DNA of 64,000 nt from Diplosphaera chodatii (lineage: Eukaryota > Chlorophyta > Trebouxiophyceae > Prasiolales > Stichococcaceae), in NCBI GenBank assembly GCA_032358165.1, contig JAALGY010000017.1, positions 2,728,001 through 2,792,000 on the forward strand, in the 5' to 3' direction. The notes under the pieces were generated by a model. It made no database searches. It was not told the DNA's origin and saw only the letters and a program-made list of their open reading frames with translations. Below are positions 50,401 to 61,371 of this stretch, piece after piece. The translations under genes were made by a program, and so were the position numbers. The stretch's first letter is position 1, and the number at the start of each line of letters is the position of its first letter.

Positions 50401-52705
50401 CGGCAGCGGAAGCGGGAAGCAGCGAGCACAGGCGGCTGCAACAGCGTGCAGCGGGTGCAGAGGCACGACAGCAGGTGAACCCCTGGTAGCCACTTCTGCG
50501 GGACGCCGCAGCGCAAGACGCCCATCACACGCATGTCGACCTTTTGCTGCACCATTGGCAGCTCGCTGCCCTCTGTTTTGCCAGCTCACCAGGGAAGTCA
50601 CAGGTTGCAAAAGCGTGACACCCGGGCTGAGAGCAGGAGGCAGAAGTGGCAGCAGCTGCTGCCAGGCAGGCGCTGGCGTCTGCGGCGGCGGATGCCGGTG
50701 GGGTGCTCGCAGCTGCGGCGGCGGAGCGTGACGCGGCTGCAGCAGAGGCTCAGGTGTGTGGTAGGAATTCCAGTGACCTCTAGTGTTGTGCATCACACAC
50801 CGCCTGCAGCAGTCGACGATGCACATTCCTCACCCTTCAGCATGTGTATGCCCCGCGTTCAGAAGAGGCTTCAGCGTCAGCATGTGCAACATTAACACGA
50901 AAGATCCTCGTCCTCACTTTGGTGTGCAGCAACTTGTGATTACATTTGTGCAGGCTGCCAAGGCCACGCTGGCGGAGCAGACGCAGCAGCTGCATGCCCT
51001 GCAGCAGGCGCAGCGCGACTGCCAAGCCGCCCTGGCCGCCGCCGAGGCCACAGCTGCCGCCAACACCAGCGCAGCTGCCTCAGCAGCAGCGGCAACGGAC
51101 AGGAGTCGAGTGGCGGAAGAACAGAACCGCAGGCAGGCGGCTGAGCTGGCGGCGGCCGAGCAGAAGGCGGCGCGGCTGTCCGGGGAGGTGGGCCGCCTGA
51201 TCGCCGTGGGCAACGAGGACAGGGCGGCGCTGCACGCGGCTGAGCGGAAGCTGGCAGCGCAGGCGCAGGTGATGTTGTGGTAATTACAGATCTGAGCAGT
51301 ATACACAACGCAGATCTCGAGTTCAGTTGCTTCGGACATGAGTGGACTGGATCTGCTTGCAGTATGAGCGGTGTCAAGCTGCCTAGAGTGCAAGCAGCAG
51401 CAGCAGGATGCAGCAATGGGACCCTGACAGGACTCGAGTCGTTTTCAGTGGTTTCATGGGAGGATGCTGAGTAGTTGCGGGATGTGCAGGGGCATGAGCA
51501 GGAGATGCAGGGGATGCTCGCTGCGATGCACGCAGCGCAGGCGCAGGCAGCCGAGGCCACCCGGCACATGTGGCAAGCCACACCACAGCAGCAGCTACAT
51601 AGCAGTCACCTCTGGCCGCCGCAGCCGCCATACCCAATGCAGCCAGCGCAGATCAGATCTGCAGCTCCAGCACAGCATGGGGTCGGTGCACCCGAGATTG
51701 GCGCGTCCAGAATAGCAAACATCCCCGCTACAGATGGTCGTTTGGCACCAGCAGGTGCAGTACAGTGACTATCCCGTTCATGCGATGCAATGTGGGTATC
51801 ACACACCACATGGGATCGGGTTCATGGTTCTGCTGAGCGTGCAGACCAGCCTGACGTGGAACGGCCACAGCGCAGCCGCACACCGCCGGAGCCACAGCGT
51901 CGCGGCGGGAGGCGTGCCACCGGCAGCATGACGAGCCCTGGCCCGGCAGCAGTCGAGGCGCTACATGGCCGGGAGGCTGTTGCAACATATAGGGACGCAC
52001 CGCCACAGGTGCATGTCGTGCTGCTTTCCTGCGCTCACGACTGGCACCGAAGCAACTGAGGTGCACATATGCTGGGCCTGTGAGATGGAGTGAACCCAGT
52101 GCTTGGATGGTGGCGTGCTACTCACTCGCACTGGTGCTGCTGAGCAGCGTGCGAGGCTCAAGGGACTGCAGCAGCGGCGGCAGCACGGTGCTGTGCTCAC
52201 GCCGAGGAGGATTCGCAACTACAACATCAAGGATGACGGTATGACGCTGGCAGATCCAGTTCGGCAGCAAATTGCAGCCCTGGTTTGAGGGGTGCACGTG
52301 CAACTGGGGCGGCAGAGAAACCTCCTACACAGTAAGTTGGGGGTCGTTCAGGTGATAGACCGATGTATCCACCTAATGCATCAGATGCTGTCATTGTTTT
52401 ACAGCTGCCTCGTAACCCATCGTATTCAAGACAAAGGATCAGACCAAGCCCAGCAAGTAACATGGCACCAGCAGTGGCGCTTGGCACACCACCATGCGGC
52501 GGCCAGATGGCGAGGACATCGGTGCGTATATGTGACGTCGTCTGCTTCTGCACGCCCACCCGTGGTGATGCCAGCCAGCCGGCCAGCAGCCAGTCATTGC
52601 CACTCGCCACACCGCACACAGCACCAGCTGCCCGCTGCGCTCATGCCGTCTGCGGGTGCTTTGCCGGAGCAGTCACGCCTGCGAGCAGACGCACAGGCAA
52701 TGTGA
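47500..52705 (+). CDS. Long Ala/Gln/Arg-rich coiled-coil protein, unknown function
   Basis: Function not recognised. Eighteen exons: 47500-47625, 47762-47927, 48039-48175, 48355-48429, 48558-48629, 48766-48878, 49062-49137, 49252-49422, 49639-49864, 49980-50130, 50252-50474, 50637-50753, 50954-51268, 51475-51681, 51838-52008, 52148-52238, 52352-52521, 52628-52705; 894 residues, phases close. Residues 1 to about 670 are almost continuous heptad-like coiled coil of Ala, Gln, Arg, Glu and Leu with very few helix breakers. The C-terminal part is disordered, rich in Pro, Gln and Arg (RSRTPPEPQRRGGRR). Most exon lengths are multiples of whole helical turns. Such proteins are often structural (basal body, centrosome, Golgi tethers) but nothing identifies which. 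The exon 14 donor is uncertain, intron 1 would be GC-AG (47626-47627), and the true start may lie upstream. Confidence 0.72.
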
Positions 52706-52857
52706 CACCGTGCACTGCATCCTCAATGCTCAAGGTTTTGATATGATGCTGCCTGCGACCATTCGCACACTATGCGGGGCACCAGGTTCTGCATGTGCAT
52801 CGATTAGCAGCAGGTAGTATTGCAAAGCACCCTCCAGGATGACCCTCCGCTGTCAAG

Positions 52858-53948
52858 CTATAGAGGCACCAAGGGTGGGGCCTCACCCTCGCGGAAGCCG
52901 TTGTTGAAGCGGCGCTGCACGGTCTTCATGTGCCGCATGCGCCCGCTGCCTGTCGTCTTGCGGCGGATGGCCTTGACGCTCCAGTTGTCTGCGGGGGTGA
53001 CAACATGCATTGAGATGCCAGACATTCATCCACACCTGTTGTGTGTGGCAGAAACAATGACTGATGCTGCTCAATGCACCACCGAGCAGCTCCGCACTCA
53101 CATTTCCTGATACGTGCTGCTGGGTAGCCGCATGAAGAGCAGGTGGTCTTCTGGATGTGGTACGAGCGCCGCCCGCACCGCCGGCAGAGCGTGTGCGTCT
53201 TGTTGCGACGCTTACCTGCAGGCAAGCATCATAGTTTGGGACGGTGTGATGGAGGCTCATGGACCACCTCGCTATGGTGCTCAGATGCCTGTTGCAACCA
53301 TCCCGTGCACGACTTGTAACCGTGGAAAACTCCCCAAGCATGAAGGCTGAAGGGCGCTGCTGCTGCCTGCGTGGGCTGCTGAGGGGCAAGGCATGCTGCA
53401 GCTGCACTTGAGCCGCAAGGCGCAGCACTGCTGGCGAACGCCAATCTTGGCCAGCCTGTTGCAGCTGGGCTCTGTGGCAGCCGCAGCTGCCGGTGCGCAT
53501 CGCAGTCTGCTGCTGCTGATCCTGTATGCTATGGCAATGCAGCAGCCTGCTGCGCAACTCTCCACCATTTCAGCCCACAGACCACCCGGCTAAACTGCCC
53601 CACAGGTGGGGACCTGCGCCGTTGAACGGCCAGCAGCAGCATGGAGCAGCAAGCACAGTGCCATGCCGCGGCTCAGATGCCCTGCACTTGCTGCTGGACT
53701 GCCTCTGGCTTGCTGCAGAGGTGCTGCCAGACCGAAATACCAACTGCAACAGTGCCCCGGCTGATTGCCGCAAGCTGTCCACTTGATGGTCTACAGACGG
53801 TCTAGCTGGATGCGGCGAGCTGCCACTGCCTTCGGGCCCTCCAGCCTGCCGCCCAAGTTCTGCCATCCCACTGCCCCAGCTCACAACCTGCGGCATGCAG
53901 GGCCCAGCACTCACCGAAGGAGCCGGTACCCTTGCCGGCCTTTCCCAT
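52858..53948 (-). CDS. RPL37: 60S ribosomal protein eL37
   Basis: Zinc-ribbon protein of the large ribosomal subunit. Three exons 5' to 3': 53915-53948, 53102-53215, 52858-52988; 92 residues. The sequence [19 protein letters not shown], the paired cysteines CRRC and CSSC, and [20 protein letters not shown] are unmistakable. The first intron (0.7 kb) is large for this window and follows codon 11, a placement often seen in highly expressed ribosomal genes. After NNGFREG the frame reads EAPPLVPL and stops; most eL37 proteins end in a Lys/Arg/Ala-rich tail instead. A GTGAGG donor at this point could join an exon further 3' at about 52640-52680 (GVTAPAKHPQTA), but that would lie antisense to coding exon 18 of the coiled-coil gene. 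Confidence 0.95.
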
Positions 53949-54671
53949 GGTGGCGACGCCCGCGTGCCCGCCTGCGCGTGGAAGCACCCAAGAGGCTGTT
54001 TCCAGCTCGCCGCCTCGCGCTTGCTCCAGCCCGGGGCAGAAGTGTGCGCGAGGTTCGATCACGCAATGCCAGGGTTTATTAGCACTCGAGCTCTTGGTGC
54101 TTGCAGCGCCCTGTGAAGTTGGCACGATGGGTTCAACCCACGTATTGCAGTTGTATAAACACTTCGAGAAGCTCTGTGCTGAACCTGGACGCCGTCCCTT
54201 GATGTAGAGTTGCTCTTTCGCCGTTGTTGTATCCAGCTTGCTGCTGTTGGTGAGGTGCAGGTCAGCTTGCTGGCCTCAGAGCTTGTTGTTGAAGACCTGT
54301 TATGATCAAAGCGAGCAATCGAAGGCAATCTTTGACGTCTCACGTCGATAGAGTGGGGGACGTCCGACCCCTACCAAACAGGTCCAGTCAACAGCCTAGT
54401 GGACGAGCGCCCCTGCTGGCATCGGGAGAGGCGCGCTTGCAGCTGGCGACGCAACATTGCCAGATATGGTGAGACGGTGCAATACTGTCTGCCAGCGCAT
54501 TGTATCATCTCCCATAAGCTCATCATGAGGCGGTTCGCCCTGGCAGTGGGCATGCATTTTGCGTCATACCTGTGATTTGCATGGCATGTAATCGTTGATC
54601 ACAGTTGAGGATGTGCTTTGCACGTCAGCAAAGGGCACCTGAGCCTGGGGGCACACGCATGCTTACTTGGC
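53949..54671. promoter_or_regulatory. Divergent promoter region between eL37 and elongin-B-like genes
   Basis: A 0.72 kb stretch between divergent start codons; both promoters are expected here. No gene is seen. Confidence 0.4.
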
Positions 54672-55597
54672 ATGGCGGTGACGGCGCTCCTGCTGGGTTG
54701 GTGCTTGCAGTCACTGGTGCTGCGTGTGAAGCGCAAGAACCTGACGGTTTTCGTCACAGCAGAGCCGACGGACACGGTGCTGGAGGTGAAGCACAAGCTA
54801 CACGACATGCTCGGCCAGGTGGGCTTACATGCGCAGGCTCGCAGCGGCAGCCTAGATCCTAGCCGCAGGAACTGTTGGGTTGCCCTTGAGGTTGTTGAGG
54901 CGCCTGATTGTAGACCACGCTGCGGCACGGGCTGAGGTCGCTCATCAGGCAGTCCTCATGCGAAGCCTTGTCCGCTAATGCCGCGCATCAGCAACTCTCT
55001 GCTTGCCTGCCGAGTTTGCCGAGGCTTGTCGCCAGCGTGGATTTTGGTGCAGCCGTAGCGACGGCGTTATGGGACGGCATGCAGGCGTTGAAGACCTGAT
55101 GCGCATGAGGTAAAAGAAGCTAGCCGTCTTTTGCGACAGGCGCCGGAGGCCAAGCCGGAGCTGCAGCGGCTGCACCGGGACGGCGACGTGCTGGAGGACG
55201 CCAAAACCCTGGCGGAGCTGAAGCTGGACGCCGACAGCGTGCTGGCGCTGGCGTACCGGCAAGAGGGTGAGGCGCAGGGTTTAGGGTGAGGCGCGTCCCG
55301 CTCTCCGCCGCGGGTTTTCCTCCGCTCAACCTGCGGCGGCGAGCAGAACAATCTCAGCAAAATTTCAGGAGCCTGAATGGTAGAGGTTCACTGCAGGACG
55401 CGGCGGTTCCATGCTGCTTGGCAGGATCCTGTCCCGGCAACCCGCACAGGCGGGCAAGTGGACGAGGTACCTCCATTTCGAGTTCACCGTATTGGACCGA
55501 CGCTTCATTGGCTGCTGTGGCAGGCGGCGAGTGGGAGGCGCCCGACATCACGCCGCTGGACGATGTCAAGGAGGGTGGCCGCGCGTACTACGAGTAG
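54672..55597 (+). CDS. ELOB: Elongin-B-like ubiquitin-fold protein
   Basis: Ubiquitin-like partner of elongin C in elongin/cullin complexes. Core exons: 54711-54818, 55140-55266, 55524-55597, preceded by a two-codon start exon at 54672-54677 (ATG GCG); 104 residues. Visible parts are LVLRVKRKNLTVFV (first beta strands), DTVLEVKHKLHDML (helix), LHRDGDVLEDAKTLAEL, then VLALAYRQ and the C-terminal GGEWEAPDITPLDDV, which matches elongin B tails. The start is odd: splicing ATG GCG to exon 2 needs an intron of only 33 bases (54678-54710), while reading through gives a hydrophobic leader (MAVTALLLGWCLQ) not expected for this family. Another small first exon upstream is possible. Confidence 0.83.
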
Positions 55598-55843
55598 CCG
55601 CGGCGGGCATCAAACGCCTCGAAGTCAGCTCAGGGCACATGGCGAGGAGCCGCAAGCCTTGCAGCTTGGGCTGCACGGCTGTCTCAGCGCTAGCACAAGT
55701 TGAACTGTGTGCAATTGGTCTTTGCCCCACTAGCCATCTGTTCGTTTGATTATGCATCAACACACCACTTCTGGTGAAAGCTGCCCCAGCGCAAGCGGAA
55801 CCCAATGCATAGAATTTTAGAGCCATCATCAGGTGTCACCAGC

Positions 55844-56391
55844 ATGACGAGCGCATATGCTGGGTACTTTCAGTGGGCTCTTGAGCCGCCTACAGAACCC
55901 AAGTAAGGGCTGCCCAGCAGGTCACTCATCCGCTGTTTCGGTGCCTTGTTGCCAGCTCTCAGGAACAGAGATCTGCGGTGGTGAGTCAACTGGTGGTTGC
56001 TCAGCCGTATGATACTGATGCAACAGGTTTCTGCTCTGCGCGTTGAGCTATGATGCCAAAGAGGCTAAGGTGCCTCAATGTGGCATACGTGCCACGAACC
56101 AAGGCTGCGCACACGCTGCCATGCAGATGCGTGCATTGCCCGTTTGTCTGTGCACCCGACGCCGCAGTTTCGATCCTTGAAGCTGATCTGATGGTAACTG
56201 CCGGTCGTTCCAAGACCGCAAACTCACCGATCAAGGGTGGGAAAGCTGGATTTGCATGTGCCGCAAGTGGCTATGCATCAGCATTGCCAGGGACGTTCTG
56301 GCAGGCACTAGGGCGCAGGAGGCGCGAAGTTTTGAGAGATGGTACGACAACAAACACTTTCGGTTGTCTCGTCGCGATCCCGCAGCCATAA
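55844..56391 (+). CDS. Tentative small four-exon gene, unknown product
   Basis: Not recognised. Exons 55844-55902, 55956-56026, 56168-56236 and 56291-56391 join in phase into 99 codons beginning MTSAYAGYFQWALEPPTEP and ending in a basic stretch (FWQALGRRRREVLRDG) followed by a short tail. The first donor (AA|GTAAGG) is strong; the second (GTTTCT) is weak, and the third intron is short and in frame, so it may be retained. Composition is balanced rather than the usual shadow-frame bias. It lies between the elongin-B-like and DUF3431 genes on the same strand. It could still be chance. Confidence 0.35.
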
Positions 56392-56583
56392 GCAGAGGCT
56401 GCACCCCCGGTTTGCAGGCTGCAGGATGCGTGATTCAGGTCACTACCTACCTGAGTTCAACAGAAGGTTCCTCCTCACCACGTTGAATTTGCATCCTCAG
56501 CCCAACATAGCAAGCCAGACAATGACGATCACAGGTTGGAGGCCTCATACGCCCAATGGCATGTGGGATCAAGGTTGATGTGT

Positions 56584-56618
56584 GACCATTCTGCCGACCA
56601 TTCTGCCGACCATTCTGC
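56584..56618 (+). repeat. 12-base tandem repeat, three copies
   Basis: The unit GACCATTCTGCC occurs almost three times in a row (the last copy lacks its final base). Confidence 0.9.
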
Positions 56619-56864
56619 GCCGTGCTTCATACGCGCGTGAGTGCCGTCATGTGATTGCATGCGTGTTGCATTGCGTGCGGTGTTCTTACATCAGAGACCT
56701 TTTCGTGAGCTGGGCACCCCTCCCTCGCAGAAGCAGTCCTCAGCCGTTTCCAGGTGCCTGCACGTGAACATACGCTCGTTTAAATGACCAGCATGACTTT
56801 CTCAGCTAGCGATTTCGTGAACAGCAGATTGTATGTGGGACACACTGCGTCTCGTCATGCCTGT

Positions 56865-56889
56865 TGTGTGTGTGTGTGTGTGTGTGTGT
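56865..56889 (+). repeat. (TG)12 microsatellite
   Basis: A perfect TG dinucleotide run of 25 bases in intergenic DNA; a further TGTGTG follows after one C. Confidence 0.95.
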
Positions 56890-57240
56890 CTGTGTGACCT
56901 CAAGTCACATGGATGCACGGCGGCCCCGTACCAAAGGTACACCTGGCATGAGACATCGCGGTGCGGGCAGAAACAGCGTTCCCTTGAGTGGCCAACACGC
57001 AGCGTATGCACTGTCAACAGCTCGAACACAGTGGCGAAGCGTCTTCAGCTGAGCTACAGGCGAAGCGTGTGAATACTGCTTCGACACACCGTATGACTTG
57101 CATTGTGGTCGCGGCCCGTAGTTTTGCACCAGCGCTGGTGAACCTCATGCTGCGTTGACAGCTGCGCTCACACGGGCATGAGTCGCTGACTCGGTTGCAG
57201 CTGCGCCCGCTGGTGGCAGGCGACCTTCGTCCCGATATGC

Positions 57241-60200
57241 ATGGGCCACCCGCTGATCAGCGACCTGGTCCGCCGCAGCGCGCAGCAGCAAAACTGGCGA
57301 CTGCTGGCCGCTTCAGTGCTCGCAGGCTGCTTGCTGGTCGTCGCTGGAGGGGTGCTTCTCTCTCAGGTCAGGCCATGGACGGCACTTGATGTGGTGCCGC
57401 GACGATGGCGCCTGCAGTCGATCTGACTGGGCGCAGGTGTAGCAGCATGGCACGAACGCCCTCGCCGCCTGAACCGCAGCCAGTACCTTTCAGGCCTAAT
57501 TACATGTTGCCAGGTTGCGAAGTTCCGAGGGCGTTCGCGCCGGTGTTGTGACGCTCCCGCACAGTGACACCGCTTCAATCATGCGCTGACGCAGCGGTGA
57601 ACTTTCGCATGCAGGCATCAGACGTGAATTCCTCACGGCAGGCCGCCACCACCGGCGGTAGCACCCTCCGGACACGACTGCAGAGGGTGGCGCCCAGCCG
57701 CCGACATGCCGGTGCAGGATTCGTGGACCACGTCGCTGCAGTGGCGCCGCCGCTCTACGTGTGCCCCTTTGCGTTGGAGCAGGCAAGAGCTCCACCTGGA
57801 CTCTGCCCGGCAGCAACCTAGCACCACACTCTTGTGAAGGGTGCATGACTCGATGCGCATGCTGATGCTGCTCGCCAGCGTGCAGCGGTGCGGAGCTTCG
57901 ATTTGTATGCAAACCAACTGGCGCAGATCACGGATCCAGCAGCCGACGGGACGTACTTCTGCGGGTTCGTGCCCCTCTTGACGCACGACAGCTGCACTGC
58001 CGTCCTCCTCACGGAGCAACCAGCGGAGGGGCAAGGTTGGAGCCGCTCCAGCTTCCGTGCCCCAAATCCATAGTGTCAAGCTCATGGTGGTGCCGGCACG
58101 AGCCTGCAGCACCATGCAGCAGTTGACGACGCTCTCTCCAGATCTCTCGGGGGAGATCTCCCCCGCCGGCCAGCCTGACAACTCTCTGCTTGACTGCTTT
58201 TGTATGTTTGGTCAGGACTGGCGGCGCGCCTTGGCAGTGAGACAACATGCCGCCTGGTGTGGCGCCAGCTGTCCGGCTGGCAGGTGCAGCCGCTCGCCAC
58301 TCTATGATGCCGGCACTGCCCTGAACCACTGCAAGAGCCTCAACCTGAACGTTGGGAGCTTTTGCACAGTATGTGCCAGCACTTGCCAGACCGGTAGCTG
58401 TGCTGCACAGGCCACAGGGGCAGCAACGTGGGACGCCGCGAAACTTGACGGGTCAAACAGCACAGCTGATGGTGGTACTGTGGTAGGGGCGGGCCAGAAC
58501 AGCAGCTGGGTTGATGCCGTCTTCGTGGCAGCCACCAGCAGTGAGCATTTTGGTGCAGTGTCCGCCCTAGCCAACCGCACCAGCAGCCAGGCCATCAATG
58601 CATCCCAGGTATGCACACACGTGGCACCTTGCTGTCATCAGCCTGCGAGGGACTGGGCCAGGCTGTGCATGGGGAGGGCTGACCCAAAAGATATGCATGG
58701 CAGGCTGAGCTGCAGCTGCATGTATCCAGCATGCCAGCATCATGCTGTGCCTGCACCGCAGATCATCCTGGGGCTCCATGCCGCCGTCGCTGCTGGCACG
58801 GATGAGACTGTCTTTTTGCGGTCAATCTTTGACGGCTTTTCAAAGCAGGTGACTGGGCTTTGAGGATCGAACAGCAGACACTGAAGCACCACTGGCCTCG
58901 CCTTCGTGAAGCGGCTGTCACGCTTTGTCACGCTTTAGTTGCTGTGCATGAATCGCCGCACCGACTGTGCAGGGCTTTCGCATGACGTCCCTGCAGCCCC
59001 TCGTGAGCAATCGCAGCGACGCAGTGTCCATCACATTCGTCAAGGCACGCTGCTGTCACGCCGTCCGATGTTTGTAGCACGCCACGTGCACAGGATGCTC
59101 TCCTGGGCTATCGGCACCTGGTGCAAATGATGGGCCGAGAGCGCGGTCCCAGCAATGTAGATCATGGGACTGTGCTGGGTGGGTTAAGCAGGTGGGCGGC
59201 TCCCAACTGGAGCCGGACAACCAGCGGGTGCAGCCCTGGCCGCCAGATACGCAGCGCACCTGGGCCTTTGTCATCGCCCACTACAATGAGGACCTGTACT
59301 GGCTGCCGCGGCTGCAGGCAAGTTGATTCCACCACGACCGGCACCATGCTATTGATTTGACATGGACATACGTCTGCAGCCTTCCTGCAATGATGCACCT
59401 GCCACGCCTGCGCAGCGGGCACTCACAGCTTTCAGGGCCTGATCAAACCCATCTGTGCAATGCAACAGGAATGGGCGCCGCCAGGGACTCCTATCGAGTT
59501 GTACACCCATGCCGAAGCAATGCGCAACTCCAGCACCACTGTGCCAGGCGCTACGGCTGTCCGATTTGTCGAGCGAAATGTCGGTGGGTGGCCAGCTGGC
59601 CCAGTTGTCCGTTGGTGATCGATGCCATGTAGCAAGCCTGTGTTTTGTGCGCCGCTGGTCTGGCAGCACTCTCTTAAGGTTTGCAGTGTTTGCTCCGAGT
59701 ATACCTGCAGGTGTCATCATGTGGCTTCGCAACTGGCGCTGCCTGACCTATCCCTGATAAGACCTTGCATCATCCGTGGTGATCACCCATCGGCATGCTA
59801 CCATTGTCTTGTAGGTGATGAGGTGCCGCTGTACCTGTCATACCTCGTCGACCACCACCCGCACTTTGCAGACGTGACCATCTTCCTGCATGGCCACTGG
59901 TGCGCTCCAGATCTGTGAGGCGCCGCCTGTTGTTGATGCAATGGAAATCACATCACCACTGCAAACAAAGAGTCGCGGGCGCACATGCAGCCAACTGCAC
60001 CCGCCGCATGAGCGTCGTCTGCGGTGCTGCAGGGTGGCGTGGATCACACCACCAAACAAACCATACAGTTGTAGGCGCACATGCAGCCACCTGCACCCGC
60101 CGCAAAGCGTTCATTGTGGTGCTGCAGGACGGCATGGCACAGCTTCGACATCTTGGAGGTGTTGCGGCATGGTACTGACACGCTAGGCATCCGCAGCTAC

Positions 60201-61371
60201 ATGTCGGTGAACTATGTGGGCGACGAGTTCACAGGTGCAGGAGCATGGTTGCGGACGACACCAATATTTGCAGCAAGAGCCCTGCATGTCTTGCTGCCAC
60301 AACCAGCACATGTGCATCAAGTCCTTAAACATATGCACCACCTGTTTCAGCCATGTGCATGCCTCATCTATGGGCTGACTGTGCTCTTTGCAACTGGACG
60401 CATGTTTCAGAGCTCTGTGCCCTCCTCACAGCAGGCCCAGCTGATGAAACTAGCTAAAGGGACCTGGCCGACCCATCGCCGTGCCACTGCAGGCAACAGT
60501 CGAGCGGATGTGAGCCGGCGCCTGCGGCTGGTCCACCGCCTGTGCAGCGAGGGCCTCGGTCCAGCGTCCAATGTGGAGGAGCTCGCGCCGGGGGAGGAGG
60601 TCTTCGAAGGTCGCCTTCTATCTGCTGCCTTGCATGAAGCGCCACCTATCGCGTCAAACTAACATCTTCCGTCCGGACCTGCTGCTCCATGCCTTCAAGT
60701 TTCCAGTTCCTCGGGTTCTGGTCGATTCAATCAGCATGCAGGATATGCAGGGGCAGCACATTGCACTGTGCCTCACGGTCCTCGTGCCAGCTTCGAGCGC
60801 TGGTCGGAGTCCGGTGCCGGTGCTGCACATCCTCGCATTGGTCCTGCACATGCACAGTGGCACGCTGGCCCTGCAGGCTATGATGCCATCAAGGGGTACT
60901 GGGATGATCTGTGGCAGCAGCCGATGGGGGACATGCCGGACAGCATTGTGCGCGACTGCTGCGCGCAGCATGCTGTCACGAGGCCGGCGCTGCTGCGCTA
61001 CAGCAAGGTGAGCATGGGAGGCGCATCGCCACTTATCCAGTTGCTCCAACTATGGGAACCTACACATTTTCACGTCACCGCCAACAGCTTCATTGGCGGT
61101 GACAGCAATGGCAGCCATATATATCCAGCAAGCTGTGCATGCTGTCAGTAAAGCAAGCACACGATGGAGCTGACGAACAGCAGGTGTAACTCGACCGCAG
61201 GACACATATCAGCACTGGCTGGACGTGGTGCAGACGGGGAACGACACGGAAACCCATATCGGGCGAATATTTGAGTTCATGTGGCGCCAAATCTGGACGC
61301 TGCCGCACGAACCTATGACCTTCAGAGAAACGTTTGCAGCATCGAACTGTCGCGACAGAGCAGGCAAATAG
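57241..61371 (+). CDS. Type II membrane protein with novel lumenal domain and C-terminal DUF3431
   Basis: Enzymatic role unknown. Fourteen exons: 57241-57366, 57615-57782, 57879-58035, 58216-58283, 58411-58608, 58762-58848, 58973-59044, 59192-59317, 59436-59583, 59815-59899, 60128-60234, 60493-60609, 60877-61007, 61201-61371; 586 residues, phases close. A short cytosolic stretch and one membrane helix (about residues 22-42) make a signal anchor. Residues about 45-310 are unfamiliar and carry many N-glycosylation sequons (NSS, NST, NRT, NAS). Residues about 315-575 match DUF3431: AFVIAHYNEDLYWL, ERNVGDEVPLYLSYLV, DVTIFLHGHW, then DCCAQHAVTRP and a conserved C-terminal FEFMWRQIW. DUF3431 proteins resemble glycosyltransferase-type folds, so a Golgi enzyme is a reasonable inference. 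Introns 2, 7 and 8 have GC donors (57783, 59045, 59318). The first exon start rests on the first ATG of the anchor frame. Confidence 0.83.
59979..60127 (+). repeat. Direct repeat in DUF3431 intron 10 that includes the splice acceptor
   Basis: Two copies of about 54 bases (59979-60032 and 60075-60127), starting GCGCACATGCAGCC and ending GGTGCTGCAGG, 96 bases apart. The second copy ends in the acceptor used for exon 11; the first offers a near-identical upstream acceptor followed by partly similar bases. Confidence 0.85.

Larger units (their letters stand above)
56392..57240. other. Intergenic with simple repeats
   Basis: A 0.85 kb stretch before the DUF3431 gene, holding two simple repeats listed separately. 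Frames near 56400-56580 look partly protein-like but have no closed gene model. The promoter of the DUF3431 gene should be here. Confidence 0.35.
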
